This document shows, one piece after another, positions 8,953 to 20,200 of a stretch of 64,000 nucleotides of DNA. Positions within the stretch are counted from its first letter, which is position 1. Each line of letters begins with the position of its first letter. Position numbers and translations under genes: made by a program. The stretch lies in assembly GCF_001552595.1 (NCBI RefSeq), contig NZ_BCRM01000036.1, forward strand, positions 1-64,000, read 5' to 3'. This stretch comes from Rhodococcus erythropolis NBRC 15567 (GTDB taxonomy: Bacteria; Actinomycetota; Actinomycetes; Mycobacteriales; Mycobacteriaceae). A model generated the notes under the pieces. The model was given only the letters and a program-made list of their open reading frames with translations, made no database searches and was not told where the DNA came from.

Positions 8953-10344
8953 ATGCACGAGCACCCTGTCGACGATTCGGCGATTCCCGAGTTACCGACA
9001 AGTGCCACTGTCGGCTCGCTGAACATCACAATCCTCGGCATCAACTACGCGCCGGAAACCACGGGGATAGCTCCGTACATGACGGACCTTGCCGAATCGC
9101 TCGGTGAGCGCGGACACGAGGTGCACGTTGTCACCGGGTACCCGCACTATCCGGCATGGGAAATCGACGCTTCGTATCAGGGACGGTCGATAGACGAGGT
9201 CGTGAACGGCGTTCATGTTCACCGACGCCGCCACTTCGTGCCGAACCCACCGAACGCATTGGGACGAATCAAAATGGAGCTGAGTTTCGGCGCACGTGCC
9301 GCCAGCTCCGGGTGGAACACACCTGATGTGATCGTGTGTACCAGTCCGGCATTGCTGGCCACTGCGATGGTCCTCGGACGTGCTCGGCTGACGCCCAAAC
9401 GTCCGGCCATCGGGGTCTGGGTCCACGACTTGTACGGACAAGGCGTCGTGGAGACCGGCGCGATGACAGGCCGCAGTGCCCGCGCAACGTCGAAGCTCGA
9501 GGCGGCTGTCGTGAAGTCCGCCGACGGAATCGCCGTCGTCCATGACCGTTTCGTCGACCACGTCGTCAACGAACTTCACGTCCCACGCGAACGAGTCACC
9601 GTCGTTCGGAACTGGACGCATGTGGCACCGATCGATGTGGACGATCTCACCGCCGCACGCACCAGATTCGGGTGGTCGCCCGACGAAACCATAGTTCTGC
9701 ACACCGGAAACATGGGCGTGAAGCAAGGTTTGGAGAATGTGGTGGAGGCGGCTCGACTCGCCGACGAGCAGAATCTGCCCATCCGATTCGTTCTGGTCGG
9801 CGACGGCAATCAGCGACCGAACCTCGAAGCCGCGGCAGTGGGAGTCAATCGAATCGACTTCGTCCGTCCACTCGACGACCAGGACTTCCGTACTGCCATG
9901 GCCGCCGCTGACGTTCTACTGGTCAACGAGGCACCCGGAATCGTCGGGATGGCAGTGCCGAGCAAGTTGACGTCGTACTTCAGCAGCGGTACCCCGATCG
10001 TCGCCGCGACCGACGTGGCATCCACGACTGCTGACGAGATCCGTGCTTCCGGTGCCGGCGTCGTCACGCAGAACGGCGATCCCGCCGGCCTGCTCACCGC
10101 GGCCCTACAACTCGCGGGCGACGCGGAGACCTCCGCCAGACTTGGCGCCGCCGGGGTCCGGTACTGCGCTACCGCGGTCGGTAAAACCGCGTCCATCGAC
10201 AAATGCGAACAGTGGATCCGCGACCTGGTGGCCGGCCGGAGTCAGCACGCGAGCCACTCGGAACAACACGTCACACATCTCGACGCACATCTCGACTCGG
10301 ATCCGAAGACGACGAACACAGACAAGGCAGCTGACGCTCGATGA
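8953..10344 (+). CDS. WcaI-like GT4 glycosyltransferase
   Basis: 463 aa from ATG 8953. The N-terminus has the [13 protein letters not shown] signature of colanic-acid WcaI-type glycosyltransferases, followed by GTGYPHYP-type residues and a C-terminal GT-B nucleotide-sugar domain ([18 protein letters not shown] near 325). E. coli WcaI is regarded as a fucosyltransferase, which fits the gmd-fcl pair directly downstream. The start is uncertain: GGAGG (8921-8925) is 27 nt from the ATG but 6 nt from an in-frame ATC at 8932, and no ribosome site precedes 8953. The last residues are a His/Asp/Thr-rich tail. The stop overlaps the gmd ATG (ATGA). Confidence 0.8.
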   Translation: MHEHPVDDSAIPELPTSATVGSLNITILGINYAPETTGIAPYMTDLAESLGERGHEVHVVTGYPHYPAWEIDASYQGRSIDEVVNGVHVHRRRHFVPNPPNALGRIKMELSFGARAASSGWNTPDVIVCTSPALLATAMVLGRARLTPKRPAIGVWVHDLYGQGVVETGAMTGRSARATSKLEAAVVKSADGIAVVHDRFVDHVVNELHVPRERVTVVRNWTHVAPIDVDDLTAARTRFGWSPDETIVLHTGNMGVKQGLENVVEAARLADEQNLPIRFVLVGDGNQRPNLEAAAVGVNRIDFVRPLDDQDFRTAMAAADVLLVNEAPGIVGMAVPSKLTSYFSSGTPIVAATDVASTTADEIRASGAGVVTQNGDPAGLLTAALQLAGDAETSARLGAAGVRYCATAVGKTASIDKCEQWIRDLVAGRSQHASHSEQHVTHLDAHLDSDPKTTNTDKAADAR

Positions 10345-11378
10345 CCAAACGCGCACTCATCACAGGGATCACCGGACAGGACGGTTCCTATCTGGCAGAA
10401 CTGTTGTTGGCCAAAGGTTATGAAGTACACGGATTGATCAGACGCGCATCAACTTTCAACACGTCACGCATCGATCACCTCTATCAGGACCCTCACGAAC
10501 AGGGCGCACGGCTGTTCTTGCACTACGGTGACCTGTCCGACGGCGCACGACTCGTCACGCTCTTGTCGAAGATCGCACCAGACGAGGTGTACAACCTCGC
10601 TGCGCAGTCGCACGTGCGGGTCAGCTTCGACGAGCCCGAACACACCGGCAACACAACCGGAATCGGGTCTATTCGTTTGCTCGAAGCAGTCCGCATGACG
10701 GGATTGCAGTGTCGCTTCTACCAGGCTTCGAGTTCGGAAATGTTCGGAGCCAGTCCGCCTCCACAGAACGAGGACACCCCGTTCTATCCTCGGTCGCCGT
10801 ACGGTGCCGCAAAGGTGTACTCGTATTGGGTCACCAGGAACTATCGCGAGGCCTACGGAATTCACGCAGTGAACGGGATCCTCTTCAATCACGAGTCACC
10901 CCGCCGCGGTGAAACATTCGTCACGAGAAAGATCACGCGTGCAGTCGCACGGATCCAGGCCGGGATCGAAGATTCGCTGTACCTGGGCAATTTGGACGCG
11001 GTAAGGGACTGGGGCTACGCACCCGAGTACGTCGAGGGTATGTGGCGGATGCTTCAAGTCGACGAACCAGATGACTACGTGTTGGCCACTGGAGGAAACT
11101 TCACGGTCCAGGATTTTGTCGTGGCCTCATTCGAACACGTTGGTCTCGACTGGCAGAAGTACGTCAAATTCGATCCTCGTTACCTTCGCCCGACAGAGGT
11201 GGACGCTCTGGTCGGCGACGCAGGCAAAGCCGAGGACAAATTGGGCTGGAAAGCGACAGTACAGACCCCAGAATTGGCTCGAATCATGATGGACGCCGAC
11301 ATCGCAGCATTGGCACATGCCGGCACACCGTGGATCGACACGCCACATCTCCCTGATTGGAAGATCTCGCTCTCATGA
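10341..11378 (+). CDS. gmd: GDP-mannose 4,6-dehydratase
   Basis: 345 aa, normal length for Gmd. It converts GDP-D-mannose to GDP-4-keto-6-deoxymannose in the cytoplasm, the first step to GDP-L-fucose. The SDR cofactor motif [12 protein letters not shown] is at residues 9-20, and the active site YxxxK appears as YGAAK near 154 with SSSEMFG upstream. The ATG overlaps the stop of the glycosyltransferase gene and its own stop overlaps fcl, so precursor synthesis and sugar transfer are translationally coupled. Confidence 0.95.
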   Translation: MTKRALITGITGQDGSYLAELLLAKGYEVHGLIRRASTFNTSRIDHLYQDPHEQGARLFLHYGDLSDGARLVTLLSKIAPDEVYNLAAQSHVRVSFDEPEHTGNTTGIGSIRLLEAVRMTGLQCRFYQASSSEMFGASPPPQNEDTPFYPRSPYGAAKVYSYWVTRNYREAYGIHAVNGILFNHESPRRGETFVTRKITRAVARIQAGIEDSLYLGNLDAVRDWGYAPEYVEGMWRMLQVDEPDDYVLATGGNFTVQDFVVASFEHVGLDWQKYVKFDPRYLRPTEVDALVGDAGKAEDKLGWKATVQTPELARIMMDADIAALAHAGTPWIDTPHLPDWKISLS

Positions 11379-12355
11379 TCACGACGAAATCGATTGCACC
11401 TCTTGATCGCAGCGCCCCGACATACATCGCCGGACACAAGGGGCTAGTGGGATCCGCGCTGTGGCGCAAGCTCGAGCAGAGTGGCTTCACCGACCTGATC
11501 GGCCGCACATCTGCCGAACTCGATCTGCGAAACCGCGCAGACGTGTTCGCCTTCTTCGAAGCCACCACACCGTCGTGCGTTGTCTTGGCTGCCGCGAAGG
11601 TCGGGGGAATCGTCGCGAACAACACATATCCGGTCGACTTCATCTCCGACAACCTCCAGATCCAGACCAACGTGCTCGACGCAGCGCTGCGGCACGGCGT
11701 GCGTCGATTGCTGTTCCTCGGGTCCTCGTGCATCTACCCGCGCCTGGCACCACAGCCGATCACCGAAGATCAATTACTGAACGGCCATCTCGAACCGACC
11801 AACGACGCATATGCGATCGCCAAGATTGCGGGAATCATCCAGGTCCAGGCCGTTCGCAGGCAGTTCGGGTTGCCCTGGATCTCGGCGATGCCGACAAGCC
11901 TGTACGGACCCGGCGACAACTTCTCGGAGAATGTTTCGCACGTACTTCCTGCGATGATTCGCCGTCTCGACCAAGCCAAGAAGGATGGAGTTGAATCCGT
12001 CACGAACTGGGGTTCTGGGAGCCCACGTCGAGAATTCCTCCACGTGGACGACTTGGCCGACGCACTCCTTCACCTACTCGACACCTTCGACGAGTCCGGA
12101 CACATCAACGTCGGTACCGGTCACGACGAAACCATCAAAGATCTCGCAAACATTGTGGCCGAAGCAGTCGGATACGAAGGCCGAATGGACTGGGACACAA
12201 GCAAGCCCGATGGTGCACCGCGCAAACTACTCGACGTGTCCACACTGATGGCCACCGGTTGGCAACCACAGATCTCAACCCGCGAGGGCATCGAGTCGAC
12301 CGTTGCCTGGTATCGCGAACACGTACGGGACTCGTCTGCAGCGGTCCGACTGTGA
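11375..12355 (+). CDS. fcl: GDP-L-fucose synthase (GDP-4-keto-6-deoxymannose epimerase-reductase)
   Basis: 326 aa from ATG 11375, which overlaps the gmd stop (ATGA); an ATG at 11357 lies inside gmd and has no ribosome site. The Rossmann motif [10 protein letters not shown] is at about residues 18-27, followed by AAKVGGI, GSSCIYP and a YAIAK active site, all typical of Fcl/WcaG. It completes GDP-L-fucose synthesis with NADPH. With gmd it shows that the polymer contains L-fucose or a closely related 6-deoxyhexose. Confidence 0.95.
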   Translation: MITTKSIAPLDRSAPTYIAGHKGLVGSALWRKLEQSGFTDLIGRTSAELDLRNRADVFAFFEATTPSCVVLAAAKVGGIVANNTYPVDFISDNLQIQTNVLDAALRHGVRRLLFLGSSCIYPRLAPQPITEDQLLNGHLEPTNDAYAIAKIAGIIQVQAVRRQFGLPWISAMPTSLYGPGDNFSENVSHVLPAMIRRLDQAKKDGVESVTNWGSGSPRREFLHVDDLADALLHLLDTFDESGHINVGTGHDETIKDLANIVAEAVGYEGRMDWDTSKPDGAPRKLLDVSTLMATGWQPQISTREGIESTVAWYREHVRDSSAAVRL

Positions 12356-12888
12356 GCACAATCCGCACTCTGTCCGGATTCACCGGTGCCGGATACGACA
12401 AGGGACGCGGTCCGCTGGTTCAAATCTCCTGGCTCGTGATTTCCGGTGTACTGCTTTCTCATTGGTGGTGCCCCAACGGGATACGCGTTGCAGTTCTCCG
12501 GCGGTTCGGTGCAGACATCGCCGACGGGGTCCTGATTCGGCACCGCGTCCGTATCCACTGGCCGTGGAAGCTCACGGTCGGAGCAGACTCGTGGATCGGC
12601 GAGGGAACCTGGATACTCAATCTCGAACCCGTCACGATAGGGGCGAACACGGCTATCTCGCAGGATGTCCTCCTGTGTACGGGCAGTCATGATCACCGAA
12701 GTCCCACATTCGAGTTCGACAATGCCCCCATCGTCATCGGCGACCAGGCATGGATCGCCGCCCGCGCGACGATACTCCGAGGTGTAACGATCGGAGACAA
12801 CGCAATCGTCGGCGCGACGGCTTTGGTGACGTCCGATGTTTCCGCCGGAACCACGATGTTGGCGCCACGGGCCGGCGCTGCACGATGA
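12352..12888 (+). CDS. WcaF-like O-acetyltransferase (left-handed beta-helix)
   Basis: 178 aa from GTG 12352 (GTGA overlap with fcl). An N-terminal hydrophobic stretch (about 19-34, ISWLVISGVLLSHWW) is followed by hexapeptide repeats such as VTIGANTAI and VTIGDNAIVGA. The CTGSHDH motif near 105-111 holds the catalytic His expected in this acetyl-CoA-dependent family. WcaF-type enzymes acetylate a sugar, in colanic acid a fucose. It gives the locus a second acyl-decorating enzyme besides the condensation-fold protein. Confidence 0.85.
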   Translation: MSTIRTLSGFTGAGYDKGRGPLVQISWLVISGVLLSHWWCPNGIRVAVLRRFGADIADGVLIRHRVRIHWPWKLTVGADSWIGEGTWILNLEPVTIGANTAISQDVLLCTGSHDHRSPTFEFDNAPIVIGDQAWIAARATILRGVTIGDNAIVGATALVTSDVSAGTTMLAPRAGAAR

Positions 12889-14006
12889 AGATACTGCAGA
12901 TCGTCACTCTCTTCTCACCGGACGCCGCTTACGGAGGGCCTATCAGGGTCGCCCTCAATCAGTCGAAAGCATTGCAGGACAATGGCCATGACGTAACTAT
13001 TGTCGCAGGTGAGCGTGGGTACGCGGTCCCCCCGACACGCGAGCAGGGTATCGCTCTGAAATTGTTTCCGGCGCGAACCGTGATCCCCAAGATCGGGTAC
13101 GCGGGAATCGGCGCGCCGTCGATGCTTGTGTGGCTTCGCAAGCACATCCGAGAATTCGACGTCGTGCACATTCATCTCGCGCGCGACCTGGTGACCCTTC
13201 CTGCCGCCAAGTTGGCTCTTGCATACGGCATTCCAGTTTTCGCACAGACTCACGGGATGATCGACGAAACAGACAAGCTGCTGGCAAGACCGTTGGACGC
13301 TGCTCTCACGATCCCGGTCCTCAAACGCGCACGGACAGTGTTCTATCTCACCGAACGAGAACATGCAGACCTGCAGTCCGTTGTCGGAGACGGTCGCCTC
13401 AACTTGGTGGAACTCAACAACGGGATTCCGGAGGCGGAAGACCTCGAGTCGCCGCCTGTGGACAGATGCGACCCGCCCGAGGTCCTGTACCTCGCACGAT
13501 TACAGGCAAGAAAGCGACCCCAGGTCTTCGTCGAAGCCGCAAAAGCGTTGTTGGACAGCGGACACACGGCGCACTTTTCGATAGTCGGACCGGATGAGGG
13601 CGAAGCAGAAGCCGTCAACCGACTGATCGACCGCTCCGGGCACAGCAGTGTCATCCGGTACGAAGGCCCACTTCCGTTCGACAAGTCTGCCGCACGATTT
13701 CGTCAAGCCGCGGTATACGTCTTGCCCTCCGTGAACGAGCCGTTCCCAATGTCCGTACTCGAAGCGATGGCCGCTGGACTGCCCGTAGTCGTCACCGACA
13801 CGTGTGGCCTCGCACCACTGATTCGGGACGGTCGCTGTGGCCTCGTGATCGACAACGCCACCGAGTCACTGACTGCGGCGATCTCGTCGCTCTTGAAGGA
13901 TCCCGTCGTCGCAGCAGAGATGGGCGCCCGCGCGCGAAATGTTGCTCGCGAACGACTAGGAATGCCTGCCGTTCGTGCGGTGCTCGAAACCCAGTACGGG
14001 CTCTGA
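12885..14006 (+). CDS. GT4-family glycosyltransferase
   Basis: 373 aa from ATG 12885, overlapping the acetyltransferase stop by ATGA; upstream in-frame codons lie inside that gene. The N-terminal GT-B half begins MKILQIVTLFSPDAAYGGP with the glycine-rich acceptor loop. The C-terminal half has LPSVNEPFPMSVLEAMAAGLPVV, the EX7E donor-binding motif of GT4 enzymes. It is a retaining, NDP-sugar-dependent cytoplasmic enzyme that adds one residue of the repeat unit. Donor and acceptor cannot be read from sequence. Confidence 0.88.
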   Translation: MKILQIVTLFSPDAAYGGPIRVALNQSKALQDNGHDVTIVAGERGYAVPPTREQGIALKLFPARTVIPKIGYAGIGAPSMLVWLRKHIREFDVVHIHLARDLVTLPAAKLALAYGIPVFAQTHGMIDETDKLLARPLDAALTIPVLKRARTVFYLTEREHADLQSVVGDGRLNLVELNNGIPEAEDLESPPVDRCDPPEVLYLARLQARKRPQVFVEAAKALLDSGHTAHFSIVGPDEGEAEAVNRLIDRSGHSSVIRYEGPLPFDKSAARFRQAAVYVLPSVNEPFPMSVLEAMAAGLPVVVTDTCGLAPLIRDGRCGLVIDNATESLTAAISSLLKDPVVAAEMGARARNVARERLGMPAVRAVLETQYGL

Positions 14007-14039
14007 GCGGCTCCCACATCTGCACTACAGGAAGTAATT

Positions 14040-14594
14040 GTGAAATCCACTCGCCCCAAGGTCCGTCGACGCATACTCGTTCTCAGCGGGATTGTCGGCG
14101 GACTTACTGCAATCACTGCCGCCGGCTGGCCGGTCTACGTCGATCCGGTGATCGACACACCCGAAATAGCCGACGCGATAGTTGTTCTCGGCGGTGATCA
14201 CGACGGCAGAGAAGAGTACGGACTGTCCTTGGCCGAGCAGGGCTACGCGCCCCAGATCATCTTTTCGAATCCGTATCGAAGCAATGATCCGAAGATCAAC
14301 GCGATATGCGAGGGAACCTACGACTTCGAGGTCAGCTGTTTCAAGCCAGATCCGTCGACCACGCGTGGTGAAGGACAGGAGATTCGGCGTCGCGCAGAGG
14401 CACAGGGATGGAAGCGCGTCATCGTTGTGACCTTCGTTCCCCATGTCTCTCGCAGTCGCTACATCATCAACCGTTGCTGGGACGGTGACATCGACGTAGT
14501 CGCGGACCCCCGACCACTTCCGGTCTGGGTCTGGGCCGCGAACTACGTGTGGCAAACCGCCGGGTATGTTCGCGCCCAGTTCCAGGAATGCTGA
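14040..14594 (+). CDS. YdcF/DUF218-family membrane protein
   Basis: 184 aa from GTG 14040 behind AGGAAG. An N-terminal helix (about 12-33) precedes a DUF218 domain starting at ADAIVVLGGDHDGREEYGLSLA, with the later segment RVIVVTFVPHVSRSRYIINRC. DUF218 proteins occur often in envelope and polysaccharide loci, but no reaction is established. It is the last gene of the plus-strand operon, 33 bp after the GT4 gene, and ends 14 bp from the convergent priming transferase. Confidence 0.75.
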   Translation: MKSTRPKVRRRILVLSGIVGGLTAITAAGWPVYVDPVIDTPEIADAIVVLGGDHDGREEYGLSLAEQGYAPQIIFSNPYRSNDPKINAICEGTYDFEVSCFKPDPSTTRGEGQEIRRRAEAQGWKRVIVVTFVPHVSRSRYIINRCWDGDIDVVADPRPLPVWVWAANYVWQTAGYVRAQFQEC

Positions 14595-14608
14595 CCGCCT
14601 CTGGCCGG

Positions 14609-16090
14609 TCAGTACGCTCCGTCGCTCCTGAGCACTGCGGATACGGTCTTGGTGATGATCGAGATATTCTGCGCCGCAGACCAATTCTCCACATACGACG
14701 AGTCGAGACGAACAGATTCTTCCCAGGAGAGGTCACTGCGACCACTTACCTGCCAGAGACCGGTGATGCCAGGCTTGACCAGCAGGCGCCGGGCAACCTC
14801 GTCGTCGTACATCTCGACCTCGCGCCGCAACGGCGGCCGCGGACCGACAACGCTCATCTCGCCGCGAATGACGTTGAAGAACTGTGGTAGCTCGTCGATG
14901 CTCAATCGACGAAGGATCTTGCCGACGGACGTGATTCGTGGATCCTCCCGCATCTTGAACAACACGCCTCCCGCGCCTTCGTTGTCCCCCATCAGATCGA
15001 CAACCTGCTGATCGGCGCCTTCCACCATGGTACGAAACTTCAACATAGGGAACGGTTTCCCGTTGAGGCCGATGCGTTCTGCCTTGTAGAACACCGGGCC
15101 TTTCGACGTGAACTTGACCGCAGCGGCGGCGGCGACCATGACCGGCGCCACGAGGAGGATCATCAGCATCGAGAACACCGCGTCGAAAACAGCGGGCGCA
15201 AGCCGGTTGGCGCCCTGGTAGCGCGGTCGCGCAACGTGAATCAACGGGAGTCCTGCTGCCGGGCGAAACATCAAGCGAGCCTTCGACACGTCAGCTACGA
15301 CCGGTGAAACCACCATGTCGACGCCCTCGGCTTCGAGATCCCACATCAGCTTGCGTATGCCCACCTGCCCGAGGTCTTCGGTTCCGGTGACGATGACGGT
15401 GTCTGCGCCGCTTGCGCGCATCGCCTCGACCACCTCGAACTCGTTGCCCAATACCGGGACCGCTGCGCCGTCGACGACGATGTGATCGTCCAGCGCGGTC
15501 GCCCGACGCGGAATGCACGCTCCCACAACGTCGTAGCCTGCCGAGGAGTCCCGCACGAAGGCTCGCGTAGTAGCAACGACGGACGCGTGTCCACCGACCA
15601 ACAGCACCGAGTTGCGGCAATCCCCGCTCGCACGCTTCTTTCGAATGTCGCGCCGCCAGAGGTAGCGCCCGAGAAGCAGCGCAGCGAGCCCGACGGGCAG
15701 TGCGATCATGAGATAGCTACGCGCGATTCCTACGCCGAGAATGATCCCGGCCAATGCGCCCACTCCGAAGACTTGGCCGGTAGCGAGCAGCACCTTCTCG
15801 TACTCGTCGCTGCCCTCGCCCAGCATCGACTGATGACGGCTGCGTCCGCGTGCGAGCGCGATCATCCACAGCCCTCCCAGCGCTGCAGACGCAATCACCT
15901 TGAGTGGTGTCAGCCACTCGATCGGATGCGGCCACATGCTGCCGATCTGTGCGAGCGCGATCACGAACAGAACCGTGATCGAATCGCTCACGGCAATCCG
16001 CTTCCGGTATGCCCGACGCCAGTCGGTGCCGACATGAGCGGAATCCTGCAATGCTGCCGACCGGCTCTCCACCTCAGCATGAACGCTCAT
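14609..16090 (-). CDS. Polyprenyl glycosylphosphotransferase that primes EPS synthesis (WcaJ/CpsE type)
   Basis: 493 aa. Four N-terminal helices, a Rossmann-like CoA-binding region (about 145-260), a further helix near 295-318 and a C-terminal bacterial sugar transferase domain with KFTSKGPVFYKAERIGLNGKPF-type, LRRLSIDELPQ and PGITGLWQVSGRS motifs. It transfers a sugar-1-phosphate to undecaprenyl phosphate to start each repeat unit on the inner membrane face. It is transcribed separately from both EPS operons, from a 319-bp promoter region holding a well-formed operator candidate (16318-16338). Confidence 0.9.
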   Translation of the reverse strand: MSVHAEVESRSAALQDSAHVGTDWRRAYRKRIAVSDSITVLFVIALAQIGSMWPHPIEWLTPLKVIASAALGGLWMIALARGRSRHQSMLGEGSDEYEKVLLATGQVFGVGALAGIILGVGIARSYLMIALPVGLAALLLGRYLWRRDIRKKRASGDCRNSVLLVGGHASVVATTRAFVRDSSAGYDVVGACIPRRATALDDHIVVDGAAVPVLGNEFEVVEAMRASGADTVIVTGTEDLGQVGIRKLMWDLEAEGVDMVVSPVVADVSKARLMFRPAAGLPLIHVARPRYQGANRLAPAVFDAVFSMLMILLVAPVMVAAAAAVKFTSKGPVFYKAERIGLNGKPFPMLKFRTMVEGADQQVVDLMGDNEGAGGVLFKMREDPRITSVGKILRRLSIDELPQFFNVIRGEMSVVGPRPPLRREVEMYDDEVARRLLVKPGITGLWQVSGRSDLSWEESVRLDSSYVENWSAAQNISIITKTVSAVLRSDGAY

Positions 16091-16409
16091 TTGCCATCAG
16101 TCCTTCTAGTCATTCGAATGACTTCAGCGGGTCGAACGGATTCAGCGGATCGCTGATCGGTAGCCACCGCGAGCCTCCAGGTACGGCAACACCCCGCCGG
16201 TTGCCGTACCTCGCTGCTCGCAGTGCAGAAACGAACCGTCATCGGACCCCCTACATAACTGCCGATCAAGGGCCACTTCGTGCGATAAAACGACCCAGTG
16301 TTGCTCATTTCGTACGTAAACATACCTTAGGTTTGTTTCAACTGCACTCACCGAGTCCAAGCTATTTTCCGGTTGCCAGATGATTACCGGGCAATTACGT
16401 CAAAGTGGG
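16091..16409. other. Promoter region of the priming transferase gene
   Basis: 319 bp between the transferase start and the mazG stop. No gene is supported. It contains the operator candidate at 16318-16338 in an AT-rich patch. mazG is transcribed towards this region and no strong terminator is evident to me. Confidence 0.55.
16318..16338. promoter_or_regulatory. Operator candidate B (AAACATAC-CTTAG-GTTTGTTT)
   Basis: This is the best-formed copy: seven of eight arm positions plus two spacer positions pair. It is nearly identical to site C at 27586-27606 in front of the carrier-protein operon. It lies 228 bp upstream of the priming transferase start. Confidence 0.65.
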
Positions 16410-17246
16410 CTAATCCTCCACATTTTCGAGACGTCTTCCCTCACGAATCCGAATGTCGGCGATCAGCATGTCCAGGGCGCCCAGGAGTGCAGTGTCGGCG
16501 CGTCGGCACTGTTCGATCAAAGCTTCCAGATCAGCTTCGTCGGCGCTTTCGATCACACCGGCTTTGGCGGCCCTGCTCAGTACTTTTTCGGCGAGGAGCA
16601 ACGGCGGCTGCGACCGAGCGATGCCGTCCATGGACGACGCGCGCGCCTTCTCGGCAGCCTTCAAAGCGTCCCACGCCCGCTCCTGCTCAGCGATGTCGAC
16701 CACCCCGGAACTGACCAGGTGCGGGCTGCGATGCACGAGTTTCGCGATCAGTGCGCCGGCCACGTCGTCCAATTCGAAAACGCCGTGAGATTGAGCGATC
16801 CGCGAGTGGAACAACACCTGGAGCAACAGATCGCCGAGTTCCTCACGGAGATCGCTCTCGTCGTCGCTTCGAATCGCGTCGAGTACCTCATAGGTCTCCT
16901 CGACGAGGTAAACCGAGAGGCTCTCGTGCGTCTGGGTCGACTCCCAACCGCCGCGATTCCACAACCGGTCCATGATCGACGCCGCTTCCACCAATCGATC
17001 GCCGTGAATGGGTTCGGCGCGAATCATCTTTACCCCAGCGGCAGACAACGCCTCGATCTTCGGCTCGGCGGTGTCCATCATCACAGTCACCGCGGCGCCG
17101 GGTGTCGTGGCAGGCAATGCGCCGCGTACCGAGTCGGGAACGTCCGGGTCGATATCGATCGCGCCGGACAGGAACGGGAGCGCCTCCAGCGGAAAGACAT
17201 GCGGCCGCAGAGGATCGAGCAGTACGACGACGGGCGATTCGTTCAC
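16410..17246 (-). CDS. mazG: Nucleoside triphosphate pyrophosphohydrolase
   Basis: 278 aa from GTG 17246; a GTG at 17276 would lie inside mfd. The MazG metal-binding motifs are present: EETYEVLDAI and EELGDLLLQVLFHSRIA. MazG hydrolyses (d)NTPs, including damaged ones, to NMP and pyrophosphate. The N-terminal VVLLDPLRPHVFPLEAL resembles the extra N-terminal part of the mycobacterial enzyme. It follows mfd at 7 bp, the same mfd-mazG pair as in M. tuberculosis, so it belongs to the conserved chromosomal backbone. Confidence 0.92.
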   Translation of the reverse strand: MNESPVVVLLDPLRPHVFPLEALPFLSGAIDIDPDVPDSVRGALPATTPGAAVTVMMDTAEPKIEALSAAGVKMIRAEPIHGDRLVEAASIMDRLWNRGGWESTQTHESLSVYLVEETYEVLDAIRSDDESDLREELGDLLLQVLFHSRIAQSHGVFELDDVAGALIAKLVHRSPHLVSSGVVDIAEQERAWDALKAAEKARASSMDGIARSQPPLLLAEKVLSRAAKAGVIESADEADLEALIEQCRRADTALLGALDMLIADIRIREGRRLENVED

Positions 17247-17253
17247 CGAGTGC

Positions 17254-20200
17254 TCACGCCTCGACCAGGACGGCACCGGCGGCGCGCCCGTCTATCGCCA
17301 AGATGAAGTCCGCGATGTATTGAAGTAGTTCGACGTCCCGCAGGCGATCCGAGCCGACTCCGCCGGTGCGAGGCAGCGGGAGTTGCACGAGCCCGGTCGT
17401 TGCCCGGTACTGCGCGCTCGGATAGATCCTCTTGAGCCTGATCTGTTTGGAATCGGGCAGTGACATCGGCGAGATCTTGAGCTGAGTTCCGGTGACGGCG
17501 ACTTCCTCCAGTTGGTACTCGCGGCAGAGCAGTCGAAGCTTGGCCACCGAGATCAGCCGTCGAACCTCTTCGGGCAGTGGGCCGTAGCGATCGACCAGTT
17601 CTTCGACTACGGCAGCGATGCCGTCGGAATCAGTTGCCGCAGCGAGCTTGCGGTACCCCTCCAACCTGAGCCTGTCACTGGTGACATAGTCGGGCGGGAT
17701 GTGCGCGTCCACCGGTAGGTCGATCCGGACTTCCTTCGTGCCCTCGTCCATGGTGATCGGTTTGCCGTCGGCTGCAGCCCGGAAGGCTTCGACCGCCTCG
17801 CCGACCAGCCTGACATACAGATCGAACCCGACGCCCGCGACGTGGCCGGACTGCTCTGCGCCCAGAACGTTTCCGGCTCCACGGATTTCGAGGTCCTTCA
17901 TCGCGACTGCCATACCGGCGCCGAGGTCCGAATTCTGCGAAATCGTTGCCAGTCGGTCGTATGCCGTTTCCGTCAACGGCTTTTCGGCCGGGTACAGGAA
18001 GTATGCGTATCCACGTTCACGACTACGCCCGACGCGTCCGCGGAGCTGATGCAACTGCGAGAGGCCAAGCGAGTCCGCACGTTCGACGATCAGTGTGTTC
18101 GCGTTCGAGATGTCCAGACCGGTTTCGATGATCGTGGTACAGACCAACACGTCGAAGTCGCGTTCCCAGAAGCCCTGCACGGTCTTTTCGAGAGTGTCCT
18201 CGTTCATCTGACCGTGCGCGACGACGACGCGAGCCTCCGGGACGAGTTCACGGATCTTCTTGGCCGCCTTGTCGATCGAGCTGACACGGTTGTGTACGTA
18301 GAAGACCTGACCGTCGCGCAGAAGTTCACGCCGGATGGCCGCGGCAACCTGCTTGTCCGCATACGCGCCGACGTAAGTGAGGATCGGATGACGTTCTTCC
18401 GGCGGTGTGAGGATCGTGGACATCTCACGGATCCCGGCCATGCTCATCTCGAGAGTACGAGGAATCGGGGTAGCCGACATCGTCAAGACGTCGACGTGGG
18501 TGCGTAGTGCCTTGATGTGTTCCTTGTGCTCGACTCCGAATCGCTGTTCCTCGTCGACGATCACAAGCCCGAGGTCCTTCCAGCGAATACCGGTCTGCAG
18601 CAACCGGTGAGTACCGACGACGATGTCGATCTCGCCTTCGGCCATGCCGGCGATGATTTCCTTCGAGTCCTTGGCGTCGGTGAAACGGGACAGCCCTCGC
18701 ACCTTCACCGGGAACGACGCCATTCGTTCGGTGAACGTCTGAAGATGTTGCTGTGCAAGCAGAGTCGTCGGGACCAGTACCGCCACCTGCTTGCCGTCCT
18801 GGACTGCCTTGAACGCGGCACGAACGGCGATCTCCGTCTTGCCGTACCCGACGTCACCGATCACCACCCGGTCCATCGGAACCGGCTTCTCCATGTCGGC
18901 CTTGACCTCACTGATGACGGTCAACTGGTCGATGGTCTCGGTGAAGGCGAACGCGTCTTCGAGTTCCTTCTGCCACGGCGTGTCCGGGCCGAATGCATGC
19001 CCCGGGGCCGCCTGACGCGCAGCGTAGAGTTGAACCAACTCACCCGCGATCTCACGAACCGCCTTGCGAGCCTTACGCTTGGTGTTCGCCCAGTCGGATC
19101 CACCGAGCTTGCTCAGCGCAGGCAACTCTCCACCGACATACCGGGAGAGTTGATCGAGCGATTCCATCGGGACGAACAGACGATCACCCGGGTGACCACG
19201 CTTGCTCGGCGCATACTCGATGACCAGGTATTCACGACGCGCCCCGCCGATGGTGCGTTCGACCATCTCGACGAACCGGCCGATACCGTGCTGATCGTGC
19301 ACGACCATGTCCCCTGCAGACAGCGCGAGGGGATCGACCTGATTGCGGCGCTTGGCCGGCAAGCGCTTTCCGTCGCCGACCGCTGCAACGCGGTTGCCCG
19401 TCAGATCGGACTCGGTGACGATCACCATCCCCGGCGTCGAGTCGTCGCCGGCGAGTACCAGTCCGTCGTGCAGAGACCCGCGGAGCACCGCGACCTGTCC
19501 ACGGGCAGGGGTCGCTCCGCCATCGAGCATCTTGGCGGGCACTTCGGCTTCACCGAGTCGCTCGACGACTCGGCTTGCGGTGCCGGCGCCTGCCACCACG
19601 ATCGCCGCGCGACCGCCCGTGCTCACGTGCGCCCGGAGGCTGACGAACAGCTCGGCCAACAGGTCGTCGGAACCACGTACCTGCGGTGCCGCCTGAACCG
19701 GGATTTCCAGTTCTTCACCATTTCCCGACGCCAGCGGGCTGACCGTCCACCACGGACGGCCGGCAGCTTCGGCAGATTCGCGAACATGACGAAGCGACCG
19801 GTATGCGGAGGCACCGAGATCGACTCCCCCGCCGTTGAGGATCGACGTGTCGAGCGGTGCAGCGCCGCCGATCGACGCCGCCGTCCACGACGCTTCCAAG
19901 AATTCCTGGCCGGTGCGCACCAGATCGGTGGCGCGGGTGCGCACCTTCTCCGGATCGCACAGAAGGATGTGTGCCCCTACCGGAAGGACATCGGAAAGTA
20001 GTTGCAGTTCACCGGGTTTGAGAACCGGGAGCAGAGCTTCCATCCCCTCGACGGGGATGCCTGCCGAGATCTTGTCCAGCATCTCGACCAACGACGCGTC
20101 AGCCTGATTCTCAGCAGCGAGTGCCGCAGCTCGATCGCGAACATCAGCTGTCAGAATCAGCTCACGACACGGCGGCGCGATCACGGAATCGACGTCGACG

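Noticed and set aside
18517..20001. 494-codon open frame on the plus strand inside mfd
   Set aside because: Antisense shadow of a high-GC gene; sequence is Arg/Asp/His-rich without any motif, and mfd is certain.
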